64,000 nucleotides of DNA from Vibrio aphrogenes. Its GTDB lineage: Bacteria; Pseudomonadota; Gammaproteobacteria; Enterobacterales; Vibrionaceae. Position numbers and translations under genes: made by a program. This document shows positions 9,101 to 18,070 of the stretch, in pieces (position 1 is the first letter of the stretch; each line of letters begins with the position of its first letter). The stretch covers positions 682,001-746,000 of the forward strand of contig NZ_AP018690.1 of the NCBI RefSeq assembly GCF_002157735.2, written 5' to 3'. Below the pieces are notes generated by a model. That model was not told the DNA's origin, did no database searches, and saw nothing but the letters and a program-made list of their open reading frames with translations.

Positions 9101-9909
9101 GAGGTTTTTACCGTCCCTAACACACTATTTTGATAATGAATTAATACTGCATTATCTTGGGGGTGACGTTGTATCCATGTTTGATAATAACCTTCATCTG
9201 TCACCTTAGGAGCAAGCCATAACAAAGCATCTCGCAAGCCATTATCGGCATCTTTATTACTATTAGCCAACGTCTGTAATCTTTCAATCCCCTGACGCCG
9301 AGTCTCAGGTTTAAAGGTTTGTACTTTCCCTAAAGCAACTTCTATGGCGGTATTATCCGGGTATTGTTGATGTAATGTCGTTAATTCTTCTAATGCTGTT
9401 GGATATAACGTAGAGTCACCCGCCATGGTTAAATAATACTCTGGTGCTAAACCAACGGGTGGAGTTTCACCATTAAAAAGTTTATGCCAAGTCGCTAAAG
9501 ACGCCGTAATATTGCCGCTATTGGCTTGATTACGAGCTAAAGCTAACTGCCCCGATGAAAGTGATTTTATTTGGCTCATCGTTGCTAACTCTTGATATTG
9601 AGAAGAGTCCGGCGCAACCTGTTTCAACCTTGCTTTCCAACGTTCAGCCTCTTGAATATCACCATTTTGTTCAGACCATAACGACATTAAATATAATGCT
9701 TGAACATTATTTGCATCAGCAGTGAGTACTTTCTTCAATGACTCCGTTGCTAAATTATCTTGATGTTGATTGTGCCAATAATTAGCTTGATCAAGTAAAA
9801 TCTTAATAGAAGCATCATTCTCAGCAGCTTGAACATGATTAACATTAAGAGCTTGAACTGAAATCCCCAGTAATACAGCCAACAATAATTGTGATTGTTT
9901 ATTTTTCAT
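6118..9909 (-). CDS. bcsC: cellulose synthase outer-membrane subunit BcsC
   Basis: A 1263-residue protein that forms the outer-membrane exit for cellulose. It has a signal peptide (MKNKQSQLLLAVLLGISVQA...VQAAE), and TPR-like helical repeats fill roughly residues 30-800 (for example YLMSLWSEQNGDIQEAERW, ALAGMGYVRYRQKNFAEAEQY). A C-terminal beta-barrel (BCSC_C) follows and ends in an aromatic-rich strand, FLSFRHM. It is longer than E. coli BcsC (about 1157). An in-frame ATG lies six codons upstream. The ATG at 9909 is preferred because it begins the signal peptide, has GGGTGG just upstream and overlaps the bcsB stop by 11 bases. Confidence 0.93.
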   Translation of the reverse strand: MKNKQSQLLLAVLLGISVQALNVNHVQAAENDASIKILLDQANYWHNQHQDNLATESLKKVLTADANNVQALYLMSLWSEQNGDIQEAERWKARLKQVAPDSSQYQELATMSQIKSLSSGQLALARNQANSGNITASLATWHKLFNGETPPVGLAPEYYLTMAGDSTLYPTALEELTTLHQQYPDNTAIEVALGKVQTFKPETRRQGIERLQTLANSNKDADNGLRDALLWLAPKVTDEGYYQTWIQRHPQDNAVLIHYQNSVLGTVKTSGYQDLNQGNLAQAATQFQSVLKSNPSDVDALAGMGYVRYRQKNFAEAEQYLRRAAEQGGTAAVEYTQQANEAAFYRQLELAKQAAQSGDLNKALALSEPLARRSGSQGISAQLFRADVLAQKKNYPQAESTLKNVLRTEPRNAAANESLYYVLRAQGKTAEANKVLKNLPQSVQAKLQPRNNYQAIRDNATQALKNNHPEQAIAILQTGISTMPSNPWLRLDLARLYDAQGLDIEAKEVMSPLYSQPRNGAQSLYAAALFASDQNAWQQVQTFLNKIPRNQQTAEMKQLLQQAQFKEQLQVAERDIARGDKIQASIQLEGLTSSVVGQPAYAGELASMMVRAGDINSAVDVVNNSLSEGIKSSINQYNNHIAVLYQAGLTRESLALLNNSTFNKTSTQEALSDAHNLYVIRDAKAFSDKGQYATAYDKLIRALQRDPKDTQLMLAMARLYQAGNMNEEAGVVYDYLLPQDTASQEARIGAINVALAENDVERAKALSEGLNDKHSPENLLLLARISKADGNHQQALANLRIARGQLVGLENNTLTTSPMIGGQVLADNPFNSSYGKTMPWQVSSVSNSSLVSKSKTNERLDLPPESTQMSTLNQVNMMLDDLNDDTATWIQGGLSVRGRDGEDGLSNLTEAKAPLQWTTTAFDDWRLDINLVPISLNAGSTSGDASRRFGTGALIQGQVAQANGVSTLSGDTLPDVDSQGSQSVAGVELGFALTGYQFKFDLGTTPLGAEMNTLVGGIQWSPQITNHSKVIVKGERRAVTDSLLSYVGAHDEYSGKEWGQVTKNGASVQYSYDDGRAGFYAGGGIWSFLGTNVTSNNSVDFGAGVYFRPLSMDDREFKTGLSVNYMNFDKNLSYYSYGQGGYFSPQNYISIAFPQEYKQEFTNLDLVLGVSVGYQSYNEDSSAYFSNNSDLQAQLESYVAAGQAEEAYYSANSRDGLSYNWRAGLDYKINKKTRIEGRVSYDTFGDYNEYIAFLSFRHMLGGE

Positions 9910-12160
9910 TATGCCACCCGTTCTCATGTTCAGGATTCAGACGCTGTTTAGACCGCGAAACTAAAATATTATAAAAAGTAAAACCTGCAATTAAGCAAAT
10001 CAGCCCACCCAAGCAGGCCAGTAGAAAACTATGTTGATTGGCATACCAAATAATCAACATATACCATGGCAATTCACCGCTAGGGAACTGAGGGGCTACT
10101 TGGAAACTCCGCACTCCATTTTCATCAGTAATAATCGACATATCATGGTGTATTTGTGATGCAATCTCACTCGAATTTAAATCCAGATTTAACCTTATGA
10201 GTTGCTGGTTATCACTCGCTAAAGCAAGCACGACCACTCGTTCAGGGTTCCATGGAGAACGATAACTCACGAAGCCACGCCAAGATTGCTTAGATGAAGA
10301 ATAACGCTCGGCCTCTACACCATGTAAATCCCAATCACCTTTAATAAGGCGTATTACTTTTTCACTCATCGTGGGTTGACGAACTGTTAATGTTTTAGCT
10401 TGTGTATCAAAAGGAGAACGGCTCAATAGCTGACCATTAAAATGTTGTTGGTCCATTGTAGAAATCGCGAGGATATCTTTAGATATGAGTGCCTCATCCC
10501 CCTGATCCGGTACTCCAAAGAACACACGGTTATGAACTAATGGCGTACCGGTGTCATTTCCTGAACGGGCTGCCATATCGAGTAATGTAGCAATATGCGC
10601 ATTAGCCGGTTTGGAGGGTAGTAAAATGGTGGTTTCAGAATAATCAGCCATTCGAGAAAAAGGAAAAGATGACCCTGCAAAATAAGAAAGATTAGGCAAT
10701 AAGGTAAAATGTCTAGTCTTGCTAAAATCGATCCAAGAATCTTCTTTAATTTGACTTTGAGCATTGGAATTTAAAAAGTCATTACATAAAGTATCGGCTT
10801 TTGTCGTGACTTTAAAATATAAAGATAATTGGTTGTCACCGTAAACCAATTTAGGATCAATAGGAATATCCACGCTTTCTTGACGAATATCACCACCCAG
10901 CATTTGCCAAACTTTCTCTAATCCGCCTTGTTTATTCATCGGTAAATCATCTAAAAATTTATGATTAAACGTCATATTTAAAAATGATTTTTCTTCATCA
11001 ATCCAGCTTTCTGAAGGAAAACGGTAATTGATTTTCATCGGAATACTATCACCGTCCCATAAGAATAAATCGGGGGCAGCCCTAAAAGAAACGTTTAAAG
11101 CATCATGCCAAATTCCATCAACTGTCATGGCTTGATCTTGGCGAATTAATTCTTTCAAATACACCGGTCTTTGTGTGCTAATCCACCGTGGCGCATCATA
11201 TAGCTGACTTTGAGGAAGAACTTGAGGCGCAACCATCAACTCAGAAGTATTAGTTGGAATACCTCCTTGGATTAAACGCCAAGCCGCAGAACGTAGTTGC
11301 TGATCATTTCTCCCTACCACCAACAATAACTTATGTGCTGGTGCATTTGGATTAGCGATAATTTTAATGAGAGCTTGGTCTGTTTGAGGGAGCGTTAAAC
11401 CATCAATAATGTCTCCTGGTGAACCAATCACAATGCCATTTCCTGTTGGCAAACTATTCGTTAACACCTGAAATGAAACACCACGATAATCAGACTCCAT
11501 CCCTAACCAAGAAGAAATAAGTGCAGCAGCACTGACTTGTTCTGGGGTGAAACGTTCTGAAAGCGACACAGAAATAAGAGAAGCATTCATCTGCATCTCA
11601 TCAAAAAAAGGTTTCGGGAACTGATTCAAATCCGCCGCGACATTCAATTGCTGTCCAACTAAATCAATGGTCGTCAAAGGTAAAATAGAGACTTTGTATT
11701 GTTCGATAATTTCTGGCTTACACAAAAATTCATCACCGCTTTCTATCTCAAAATTGAGATGATTAAACGATGTCACTAATATTGCAGGAATCTTTATTCG
11801 ATAAACCGTGGCAATGGAAGAAGCACTGTCTAATGGAATGTTGGATAACGGTTGCCCATTTAGGGTTAATGTTAATATTGAGTCATGCTCTGCAAGCTCA
11901 TTAGAAACTTGTAAGTGTAAATTTAACACCGCATCGGTAATAACCTGATCGCTGGGTAATGTAAAGCTCATCCCCGATTGTCGTTGACCTTGGCTCAAGG
12001 TAACCCCATTAGGGCGACCCATTTGCAATAAACTAATACGACTATGTAAAGTGCCAACCTGCTCTTCTGATACTTTTTCTGAGACCTCATTAATCGTTTC
12101 AGCCAATACAGAATGCATGGATAAGAGGCACAGCAAGACAGAGGTTAAAATCGATTTCAT
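9899..12160 (-). CDS. bcsB: cellulose synthase subunit BcsB
   Basis: A 753-residue periplasmic, inner-membrane-anchored partner of BcsA. A signal peptide is seen at 1-20 (ending SVLA). The body has carbohydrate-binding and flavodoxin-like domains of the family, with recognisable stretches such as GMSFTLPSDQVI, FDEMQMNASLISVSLSERFTPE and VVGRNDQQLRSAA. A C-terminal membrane helix (about residues 708-735) precedes a basic tail and supplies the helix that packs against BcsA. The start overlaps the bcsA stop as ATGA and the stop overlaps bcsC, so bcsABC are translationally coupled. Confidence 0.93.
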   Translation of the reverse strand: MKSILTSVLLCLLSMHSVLAETINEVSEKVSEEQVGTLHSRISLLQMGRPNGVTLSQGQRQSGMSFTLPSDQVITDAVLNLHLQVSNELAEHDSILTLTLNGQPLSNIPLDSASSIATVYRIKIPAILVTSFNHLNFEIESGDEFLCKPEIIEQYKVSILPLTTIDLVGQQLNVAADLNQFPKPFFDEMQMNASLISVSLSERFTPEQVSAAALISSWLGMESDYRGVSFQVLTNSLPTGNGIVIGSPGDIIDGLTLPQTDQALIKIIANPNAPAHKLLLVVGRNDQQLRSAAWRLIQGGIPTNTSELMVAPQVLPQSQLYDAPRWISTQRPVYLKELIRQDQAMTVDGIWHDALNVSFRAAPDLFLWDGDSIPMKINYRFPSESWIDEEKSFLNMTFNHKFLDDLPMNKQGGLEKVWQMLGGDIRQESVDIPIDPKLVYGDNQLSLYFKVTTKADTLCNDFLNSNAQSQIKEDSWIDFSKTRHFTLLPNLSYFAGSSFPFSRMADYSETTILLPSKPANAHIATLLDMAARSGNDTGTPLVHNRVFFGVPDQGDEALISKDILAISTMDQQHFNGQLLSRSPFDTQAKTLTVRQPTMSEKVIRLIKGDWDLHGVEAERYSSSKQSWRGFVSYRSPWNPERVVVLALASDNQQLIRLNLDLNSSEIASQIHHDMSIITDENGVRSFQVAPQFPSGELPWYMLIIWYANQHSFLLACLGGLICLIAGFTFYNILVSRSKQRLNPEHENGWHNEK

Positions 12161-14292
12161 AATGACGACCTCTCCGCTTGCAACTGATCTCGGCTTATTT
12201 GGCGTTTTTTATACACGCTCTTGCACATCGCCCCAAAGGCACCAAATGTACAAGCAGCAATAGTCACCAAAGATTTGATGGGGTTATCCTGTGCTTTAGA
12301 AGGTTGAATCCAAGCATCTGCACGAGCTAACACAATACGAACCAATTCTCGTCGACGGGCTAAAGGAATCTCTTTAAATTGAAATTTAATTTTGTCTGTA
12401 TTCGAAGATACCATTTCTACAGGAATGCTAATCAAACCCGACTTCAGGCGAAATTCGACATCCTCAACAGGGTCATTAAGGTGACGATCATCAGGAGCAT
12501 ACACAGAGCAGCCTCCCATGGATAAATTTTCTGTTTTGGTTTGCGAGGAGATACCACTGGCATAATGGATAACCGTCAATATTTCAGTATCAATCCGAAT
12601 GGTTTTTCTCATTTGACGGCTTTCACGTGCCAACATAATGGCCGCCGATAAGAAGAATAAACTGTATGTTCCCCAAGCAATATTGAGCCAAACAATATCC
12701 GGCTCAGCCGAAAAAGTACTGGCATCAAAAATACGAAAGATCCCCACAGCAATACCAACTAAAAGCAATAACACAACGATAATTTGAGGGCGAACAATAT
12801 GAAAATCGAAATACTCTTTATCCAGAATTCCACCTTTATCAGTAACATTAAAACTACCTCGTTTAGGGAAAATCATGGTAAATAATGTTGGAATGACCAA
12901 ATGGAACGCTAAAGATAAGTCATAGACTTCTCCCCAAAAACTATAGCGCTTTCGTCCATTTAAACGAGAGTTGACGAATACCGGTAATAAAAAGTGCGGT
13001 AAAGCATACGCCAGTACCAAACCTGCAGAAGAGTGCACAATATTTAAGTTAAATAATAAGTAAGCCAACGGCGCTGTAATAAAAACGATTCTTGGCAATG
13101 CAAATTGAAAATACAACATGGCACTTAAATAACATAAACGTTGTTGCCATGTGAGACCTTTACCTAATAAGGGATTATCAACACGGAAAATTTGCGTCAT
13201 CCCCCTTGCCCAACGGTTCCTTTGAATTACGTGTAAAGTTAAACGTTCGGTTGCCAGTCCCGCCGCTAACGGAATCGCTAAAAAGGCAGATTTCCAACCC
13301 AATCGCTGCATTTTCAAAGCGGTATGAGCATCTTCTGTGACGGTTTCAACGGCAAAGCCGCCGATTTCATCTAAAGCTTTACGCCTAATCACCGCACAAG
13401 AGCCACAAAAGAAAGTCGCGTTCCAATTATCATTTCCTGGCTGAATGGCACCATAAAATAATTCACCTTCATTCGGAATATCTCTACCTTTATATAAATT
13501 TCGTTCAAATGGATCTGGTGAATAAAAATAGTGCGGGGTTTGTAATAAAGCTAACTTAGGATCTTGTAAAAACGATCCGACTGTTGCTTGAAGAAAGATA
13601 CGGGTCGACACATGGTCACAATCGAAAATACAAATTAACTCACCATTAGTTAGTTTCATGGCATTATTTAAATTACCCGCTTTCGCATGGGCATTATCAT
13701 TTCTAGTGATATAACCTACGCCAGCGTCTGCTGCAAACATAGCAAACTCGCCTCGATTCCCATCATCCAACAAATAAATTTTCAGTTTATCTCGAGGGTA
13801 ATCTAAACATTGGGCCGCTAATACGGTATCTCGAACCACGTCTAAATCTTCATTATAAGTGGGGATATAAACATCGACTGTCGGCCAAAGGGAATCATCT
13901 TTTGGTAAAGGTACAATTTTACGGTTAAGAGGAAATGCCGTTTGTAAATAACCAAGCAACAACATAATCCAAGAGTAAAGCTCAGCAAGAAATAAACCGA
14001 CACCTAAAATGGCTTCTATTTGTGAATTAAACTCTAACGTTTGAAAGGCTCGAAAATAGATATATCGCGTTGACATTAAGACCGAAATCAAGACGATCAC
14101 AATCGAAATGCTGCGCTTTTTACTGAAATTAAGTAAAACAATACAAACCAAGCTTGTCAGTGCAAAAATATACTGCTTTTCACTATCCATTGGCGTAACA
14201 ATAATAAGCATTGCCATTGGGATTAAAATAAGCAATAAAAGATAAACAGGTATTTTTTTCACGGCTAATTCCTTTAGCGAATGAACATCCAA
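12157..14292 (-). CDS. bcsA: cellulose synthase catalytic subunit BcsA
   Basis: A 711-residue GT2 membrane glycosyltransferase that polymerises UDP-glucose into beta-1,4-glucan and pushes it through the membrane. All family motifs are visible: DDG at 176-178, DCD at 224-226, FFCGS at 295-299, TED at 319-321 and QRNRW at 357-361, between N- and C-terminal membrane helices. A PilZ domain follows, with RxxxR near 560 and ENLSMGG near 587, so cyclic-di-GMP should activate the enzyme. The C-terminal tail is short compared with enterobacterial BcsA. bcsQ ends 14 bp upstream. Confidence 0.96.
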   Translation of the reverse strand: MDVHSLKELAVKKIPVYLLLLILIPMAMLIIVTPMDSEKQYIFALTSLVCIVLLNFSKKRSISIVIVLISVLMSTRYIYFRAFQTLEFNSQIEAILGVGLFLAELYSWIMLLLGYLQTAFPLNRKIVPLPKDDSLWPTVDVYIPTYNEDLDVVRDTVLAAQCLDYPRDKLKIYLLDDGNRGEFAMFAADAGVGYITRNDNAHAKAGNLNNAMKLTNGELICIFDCDHVSTRIFLQATVGSFLQDPKLALLQTPHYFYSPDPFERNLYKGRDIPNEGELFYGAIQPGNDNWNATFFCGSCAVIRRKALDEIGGFAVETVTEDAHTALKMQRLGWKSAFLAIPLAAGLATERLTLHVIQRNRWARGMTQIFRVDNPLLGKGLTWQQRLCYLSAMLYFQFALPRIVFITAPLAYLLFNLNIVHSSAGLVLAYALPHFLLPVFVNSRLNGRKRYSFWGEVYDLSLAFHLVIPTLFTMIFPKRGSFNVTDKGGILDKEYFDFHIVRPQIIVVLLLLVGIAVGIFRIFDASTFSAEPDIVWLNIAWGTYSLFFLSAAIMLARESRQMRKTIRIDTEILTVIHYASGISSQTKTENLSMGGCSVYAPDDRHLNDPVEDVEFRLKSGLISIPVEMVSSNTDKIKFQFKEIPLARRRELVRIVLARADAWIQPSKAQDNPIKSLVTIAACTFGAFGAMCKSVYKKRQISRDQLQAERSSL

Positions 14293-14306
14293 TTTGTTAT
14301 GACTAT

Positions 14307-15074
14307 TTAAATAGCGCCATTACCAATATTTAAACTCAATAATGAAATGACCTTTTTGCTGACAATCTCAATATCAAAAGCCGCAGAGGAGGCAGGGTTA
14401 AAGTTAAATACTAATTTCTGAGCCGCATGCGCTTCGACAACACTTTCATCTTTATGTATCTCACCTAGCAATTTTTCGCCTAATCGTTCTTTCATAAATA
14501 GCGATACATCACGACTCACATTACGTCGGTGATCGACTTGGTTAATGACGAAATAATGATCAGCCAACTTATGATTAGTTAGGCGTTTATTTTCAATATG
14601 AGGAAGTAATGAAAGAGAGGCCGTATCTGGCAATAATGGAACCAGATACATAGTGGTTAGAGGTGATAAGGCTTTCAAAGCTGGGCTGCGTCCAGAAGGA
14701 AGATCAGCAATAATCACTAACCCTGGATAATTTAATAAAGAGTGTAAACCTCGAGATAAAAATAACTCATCCGTGGTTAAATTATGCTCAAACAAGGTTT
14801 GCTCTTGTTCTGTTACATTACCATAAGGTAGAACAAAAATATTACTACCCGCAGTCAAAACGCTGTCACTCCAATCAGAGCTTTTGGATGATTGTGCCAC
14901 ATACCCATGATTGTCAGATAGTGGCAGACCAAAATGCAATCCCAACGAATTTTGTGCATCAAAATCAATGACAAGTACTTTTAACCCAGTACGAGCTAGC
15001 GAATAGGCCAAATTAGCAGTTAATGTCGTTTTCCCTACTCCACCCTTTGGCGAATAAACACAGATTACCGACAT
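14307..15074 (-). CDS. bcsQ: BcsQ, ParA/MinD-like ATPase of the cellulose operon
   Basis: A 255-residue P-loop ATPase with a deviant Walker A motif, KGGVGKTT (10-17), and the DFDAQNS switch typical of the ParA/MinD family. BcsQ helps localise and assemble the synthase, for example at a cell pole in E. coli. Its canonical KGGVGKTT suggests active ATP turnover. Its start overlaps the end of the small upstream gene by ten bases and bcsA follows 14 bp downstream, so it belongs to the operon. Confidence 0.88.
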   Translation of the reverse strand: MSVICVYSPKGGVGKTTLTANLAYSLARTGLKVLVIDFDAQNSLGLHFGLPLSDNHGYVAQSSKSSDWSDSVLTAGSNIFVLPYGNVTEQEQTLFEHNLTTDELFLSRGLHSLLNYPGLVIIADLPSGRSPALKALSPLTTMYLVPLLPDTASLSLLPHIENKRLTNHKLADHYFVINQVDHRRNVSRDVSLFMKERLGEKLLGEIHKDESVVEAHAAQKLVFNFNPASSAAFDIEIVSKKVISLLSLNIGNGAI

Positions 15075-15553
15075 GAAGAAATCCTTTTAAATAAATCGTC
15101 CAATAATATGTCTTGCTCCGGCACTTTATTACTCTCTATTTTTGAATGTTCATTCAGTGAGTGTATCTCTTCATGAGAGTCGTACTCTTGTGTCTCTTTA
15201 GTGATTAATTGAGACGTCATCATGGCAGAAAAGTCATCAATTAATGAGTATGACCGATGTTCATAGTGTGTAGATGGCAAAGTAGCAGAGTCAACTGAAT
15301 TGGCCAGTGACATCTCTTTAGAGACATTAAGCTCTTTATGCAAAGCATTCTTTTTCATACTACGCATAGCTATTTTGGAGGTATGTGTGGCTTTATCAAA
15401 CGGTGAGGCGTTGCTTTCTTTTTGGCAAAGTTGATTGAGGATCTGATTATCACCAACTTCGTATTTCAAGTTTTCAATAAAAAAATCTTTAAAATCAATA
15501 GACTGAGAATTAGTCTTATATTTAAAACGTGCTAGATCATCATAGTTATCCAT
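15065..15553 (-). CDS. first gene of the bcs operon; short BcsP/BcsR-like protein
   Basis: A 162-residue soluble, polar protein. The ORF could start eight codons earlier, but the ATG at 15553 has GGAG six bases upstream and begins with MDNYDDLARFKYKTNS. This N-terminus resembles the short BcsR/BcsP family N-terminus (a D-D-hydrophobic start followed by a Phe/Tyr-rich helix). The rest is Ser/Glu-rich and probably disordered until a terminal helix, ILLDDLFKRISS. It overlaps bcsQ by ten bases. In E. coli BcsR partners BcsQ in regulating synthase assembly, and a similar job is inferred here. No confident family can be assigned. Confidence 0.6.
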   Translation of the reverse strand: MDNYDDLARFKYKTNSQSIDFKDFFIENLKYEVGDNQILNQLCQKESNASPFDKATHTSKIAMRSMKKNALHKELNVSKEMSLANSVDSATLPSTHYEHRSYSLIDDFSAMMTSQLITKETQEYDSHEEIHSLNEHSKIESNKVPEQDILLDDLFKRISSCR

Positions 15554-15980
15554 AACCACTCCAATTACAACCCACAAACTACGTACTTCATTGGTTTACA
15601 TCCTTTTAAAAACGATTCTGCAACGCTCAGCCAATAATTGTCAATAAAGTATTTATATGACAAATGATGCTTAACTTTTTTTCAATAAAAAAATAAGAAA
15701 AATTATAATTAAAAAAATCATTAGTCATTATAATTTAAAGGGTTACTTGAAGTGTTCTCTACAAAATATGCTCATTCTTATTTTTGAGACAACATGGTAT
15801 ATTTATTTTTCGCATATCAACTTGATTATTTTAAAATATAAACTAATAAGCAAGTTTTCAAAAAAATCCATATAAAAAAACTAGGCAAAAAGTGCCTAGT
15901 TTCATTTATTGTTTACATTTATTGCTTAAGTATCATTTATGGCGCGATTTTCTTTGATCACTTAACAACCATTTTTAGTA
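15554..15980. other. bcs promoter region and ectoine-operon 3' end
   Basis: About 430 bp without a gene. The part nearest the bcs operon is strongly AT-rich and should hold its promoter, but no convincing -35/-10 pair or operator stands out. The other end holds the terminator of the ectoine operon. Confidence 0.6.
15874..15901 (-). terminator. rho-independent terminator of the ectABC-ask operon
   Basis: On the minus strand an 8-bp stem (AACTAGGC/GCCTAGTT, 15879-15886 and 15894-15901) with a 7-nt loop is followed by a run of T residues (15880-15874). It lies 80 bp beyond the ask stop codon. Confidence 0.85.
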
Positions 15981-17474
15981 TTAAGCAGCTGCGGCCTTTT
16001 TACGGTTATCATCAATAAATTCATCGTGTAAAGTACAAATAGCCGCTTCATAGTTTTCATCATCAACCACAAATTGCACATCCACATTACGCATCGACGA
16101 GTGCGCTGCGCGTGGTGTGATGTTTTGGTTCATCAATGCAATCATGCCGTGGCTCAGTGCTTTATTAGTATCGATTGATGCACCAATCACTGAAATTAAT
16201 GCCACCATTTTGCCGGTGATTCTGGCATTAGGAAACGCTTTTTCTGCGCGAGAGAGCACTCTATTTTTACTTTTAGAATTGCCGCTCAGATAATAGGTAA
16301 TTGAGTTTGCGTTCATCTCTTTTCCGACCAATTGAACACGCTCATCGTTAATGATTTCCATCAATTCATAACCAACATTATCTGCTTGTCCGACCATGGC
16401 TTGATCAAAAATATGTAACGCAAAGACCTTATTTTTACCCGCTATAATTTCGACTTTATCCGTGTTCCCCGCATAACGATGTGGGGCAAATTCATGTGAA
16501 ATCAAAGTTCCTTTATGCTCAGGTTCAAAGGTATTTTTGATCACCAATTCAATACCACTACGGCGCAATCCGGATGCGGCATTAGGGTGAATCGCTTCCA
16601 TCCCAAGGTTAGCTAATTGATCAGCCACATCGTAGTTAGTCTGTCCCATTGGACGTACTTTTTCTGGGCCAACAATACGGGGGTCCGCTGTACTTAAATG
16701 ATATTCTTTGTGAATCACCGCCCGTTTTGCTTTAGAAAGTACCGCGAGGCGGCTGAAAGTCATCTCACTATAGCCACGGTCATAGGTTTTCATTAACCCT
16801 TCAGAGCAATAAACATACCCTGTGACTATCGGTAGCTCTTTTGTTAGATCAATACTTTTCAACGCTTTTTCAATCACACGGTCAAGGTTACTCGAACCTT
16901 CTTTGCCCTCAGTTTGCTCTTCAATATCCCAGCCGGATAAATCAACAAACTTGGCATTCACGTTAAGAGTGTTTAGCTTCAAACAAGTATTGTAGGCACT
17001 GTGTGCTTCACCGATGGAAGATAAAAACTCTCGGATTTGCGGCAAATAATGCTGCATTGAGAACTGGCCATATTGACAAGTTTCCATGATATTGTTGATA
17101 CAATTGGTCGCTTGCGCAATGCGGTCTTTAATAAAATTATCTGCACGGCGACGACTGATAGGATCAGCAAACATATTTTCGTTAATCAATAGCATGCGTT
17201 GTTCGAGTGCTTCCATCGCGTCAGCCCAAGCATCATCACGGTTTTCTACCAAACGATAAATACCCGGTTTACCCGAACGCTTACATTCCAGCAAAGCATC
17301 GGTAATACCGCCATACGCCGACACCACGAACATGCGGTTATAAGGGTTCTCTGGACGAAGTAAAATATTATCAAGCACAGCATCAAAGGCTGACATCGAG
17401 GTACCGCCAATTTTTTCAACGGTATGATTTGAGTTTTGAATATTGGCAGTGTGGCTTCTATTTGCAGAAGTCAA
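15981..17474 (-). CDS. ask: ectoine-specific aspartate kinase (Ask_Ect)
   Basis: A 497-residue aspartokinase that phosphorylates aspartate to feed L-aspartate semialdehyde into ectoine synthesis. The kinase motif KIGGTS is at 21-26, followed by FVVSAYGGITD. The C-terminal third carries the ACT-type regulatory region. A copy dedicated to the ect operon is known in many marine bacteria and usually escapes the normal feedback control. The open frame begins at a TTG at 17495, but a second TTG at 17474 has AAGGAG exactly six bases upstream and is chosen as the start. It is the last gene of ectABC-ask. Confidence 0.92.
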   Translation of the reverse strand: MTSANRSHTANIQNSNHTVEKIGGTSMSAFDAVLDNILLRPENPYNRMFVVSAYGGITDALLECKRSGKPGIYRLVENRDDAWADAMEALEQRMLLINENMFADPISRRRADNFIKDRIAQATNCINNIMETCQYGQFSMQHYLPQIREFLSSIGEAHSAYNTCLKLNTLNVNAKFVDLSGWDIEEQTEGKEGSSNLDRVIEKALKSIDLTKELPIVTGYVYCSEGLMKTYDRGYSEMTFSRLAVLSKAKRAVIHKEYHLSTADPRIVGPEKVRPMGQTNYDVADQLANLGMEAIHPNAASGLRRSGIELVIKNTFEPEHKGTLISHEFAPHRYAGNTDKVEIIAGKNKVFALHIFDQAMVGQADNVGYELMEIINDERVQLVGKEMNANSITYYLSGNSKSKNRVLSRAEKAFPNARITGKMVALISVIGASIDTNKALSHGMIALMNQNITPRAAHSSMRNVDVQFVVDDENYEAAICTLHDEFIDDNRKKAAAA

Positions 17475-17538
17475 AATAGGCTCCTTGGAGATCAATTAAG
17501 TAAATTTGTTCAAATCGTAAAAGTTTCTAGGGTCAAGT

Positions 17539-17661
17539 ACCTAGTTCCTAGGCTTTGCCGCTGTATTTACATCAATAATAGAATCATCACAGATACCTAT
17601 TAGCGATTCATTTTCAGCCCAATCACCTAGGAACTAGGAACTAGGAACTAGGAACTAGGAA
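17539..17661. repeat. CTAGGAA tandem heptamer with an inverted partner, between ectC and ask
   Basis: Five perfect tandem copies of the 7-mer CTAGGAA occupy 17627-17661, followed by a degenerate sixth (CTAACAA). About 75 bp away, at 17540-17552, lies CCTAGTTCCTAGG, the reverse complement of the repeat start CCTAGGAACTAGG (17626-17638). The transcript could therefore form a 13-bp hairpin between the two genes, and the copy number could vary by slippage. Confidence 0.9.
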
Positions 17662-17683
17662 CTAACAACCTAGCATCTATTCC

Positions 17684-18070
17684 CTATTCAACAATCGGAT
17701 ACACACCATCTTTATCATGGGTTTCTGCGCCCGTTAGTGGTGGGTTAAATACACACGCCATCACCATATCTGCTCCTTTGTAAGCTCGTAATTGGTGATC
17801 ATCATGTTTGTCGAGGATATAAAGCGTGCCGGGTTTGATTGGGTAAGTTTTGTCACCCTTCACTTCAATCTCACCTTCACCAGAAATACAGTAAACCGAC
17901 TCTAAGTGGTTTTTATAATGAATGTGGGTATCGGTTCCCGCGTAAATGTTGGTAATGTGGAACGAAAAGCCCATCTTGTCTTCTTTCAAGAGCATACGTA
18001 CACTTTCCCAAGTATCTGCTACAACGCGACGTTCACTATTTCGACATTCTTCTAACGTTCTGACTATCAT
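17684..18070 (-). CDS. ectC: L-ectoine synthase
   Basis: A 128-residue cupin enzyme that cyclises N-gamma-acetyl-L-2,4-diaminobutyrate to ectoine. It begins with the invariant family start [16 protein letters not shown] and contains [12 protein letters not shown], with Glu57, Tyr84 and His92 as the likely iron ligands. The open frame runs 29 codons further upstream, but the ATG at 18070 is the conserved start and has AAGGA seven to eight bases before it. Length is typical. It is the third gene of the operon. A 232-bp spacer separates it from ectB and contains a small hairpin (18233-18250), but no gene was seen there. Confidence 0.95.
   Translation of the reverse strand: MIVRTLEECRNSERRVVADTWESVRMLLKEDKMGFSFHITNIYAGTDTHIHYKNHLESVYCISGEGEIEVKGDKTYPIKPGTLYILDKHDDHQLRAYKGADMVMACVFNPPLTGAETHDKDGVYPIVE

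Noticed and set aside
17627..17661. Possible CRISPR-like array
   Set aside because: The repeat unit is 7 bp with no spacers and there are no cas genes. It is a simple tandem repeat.
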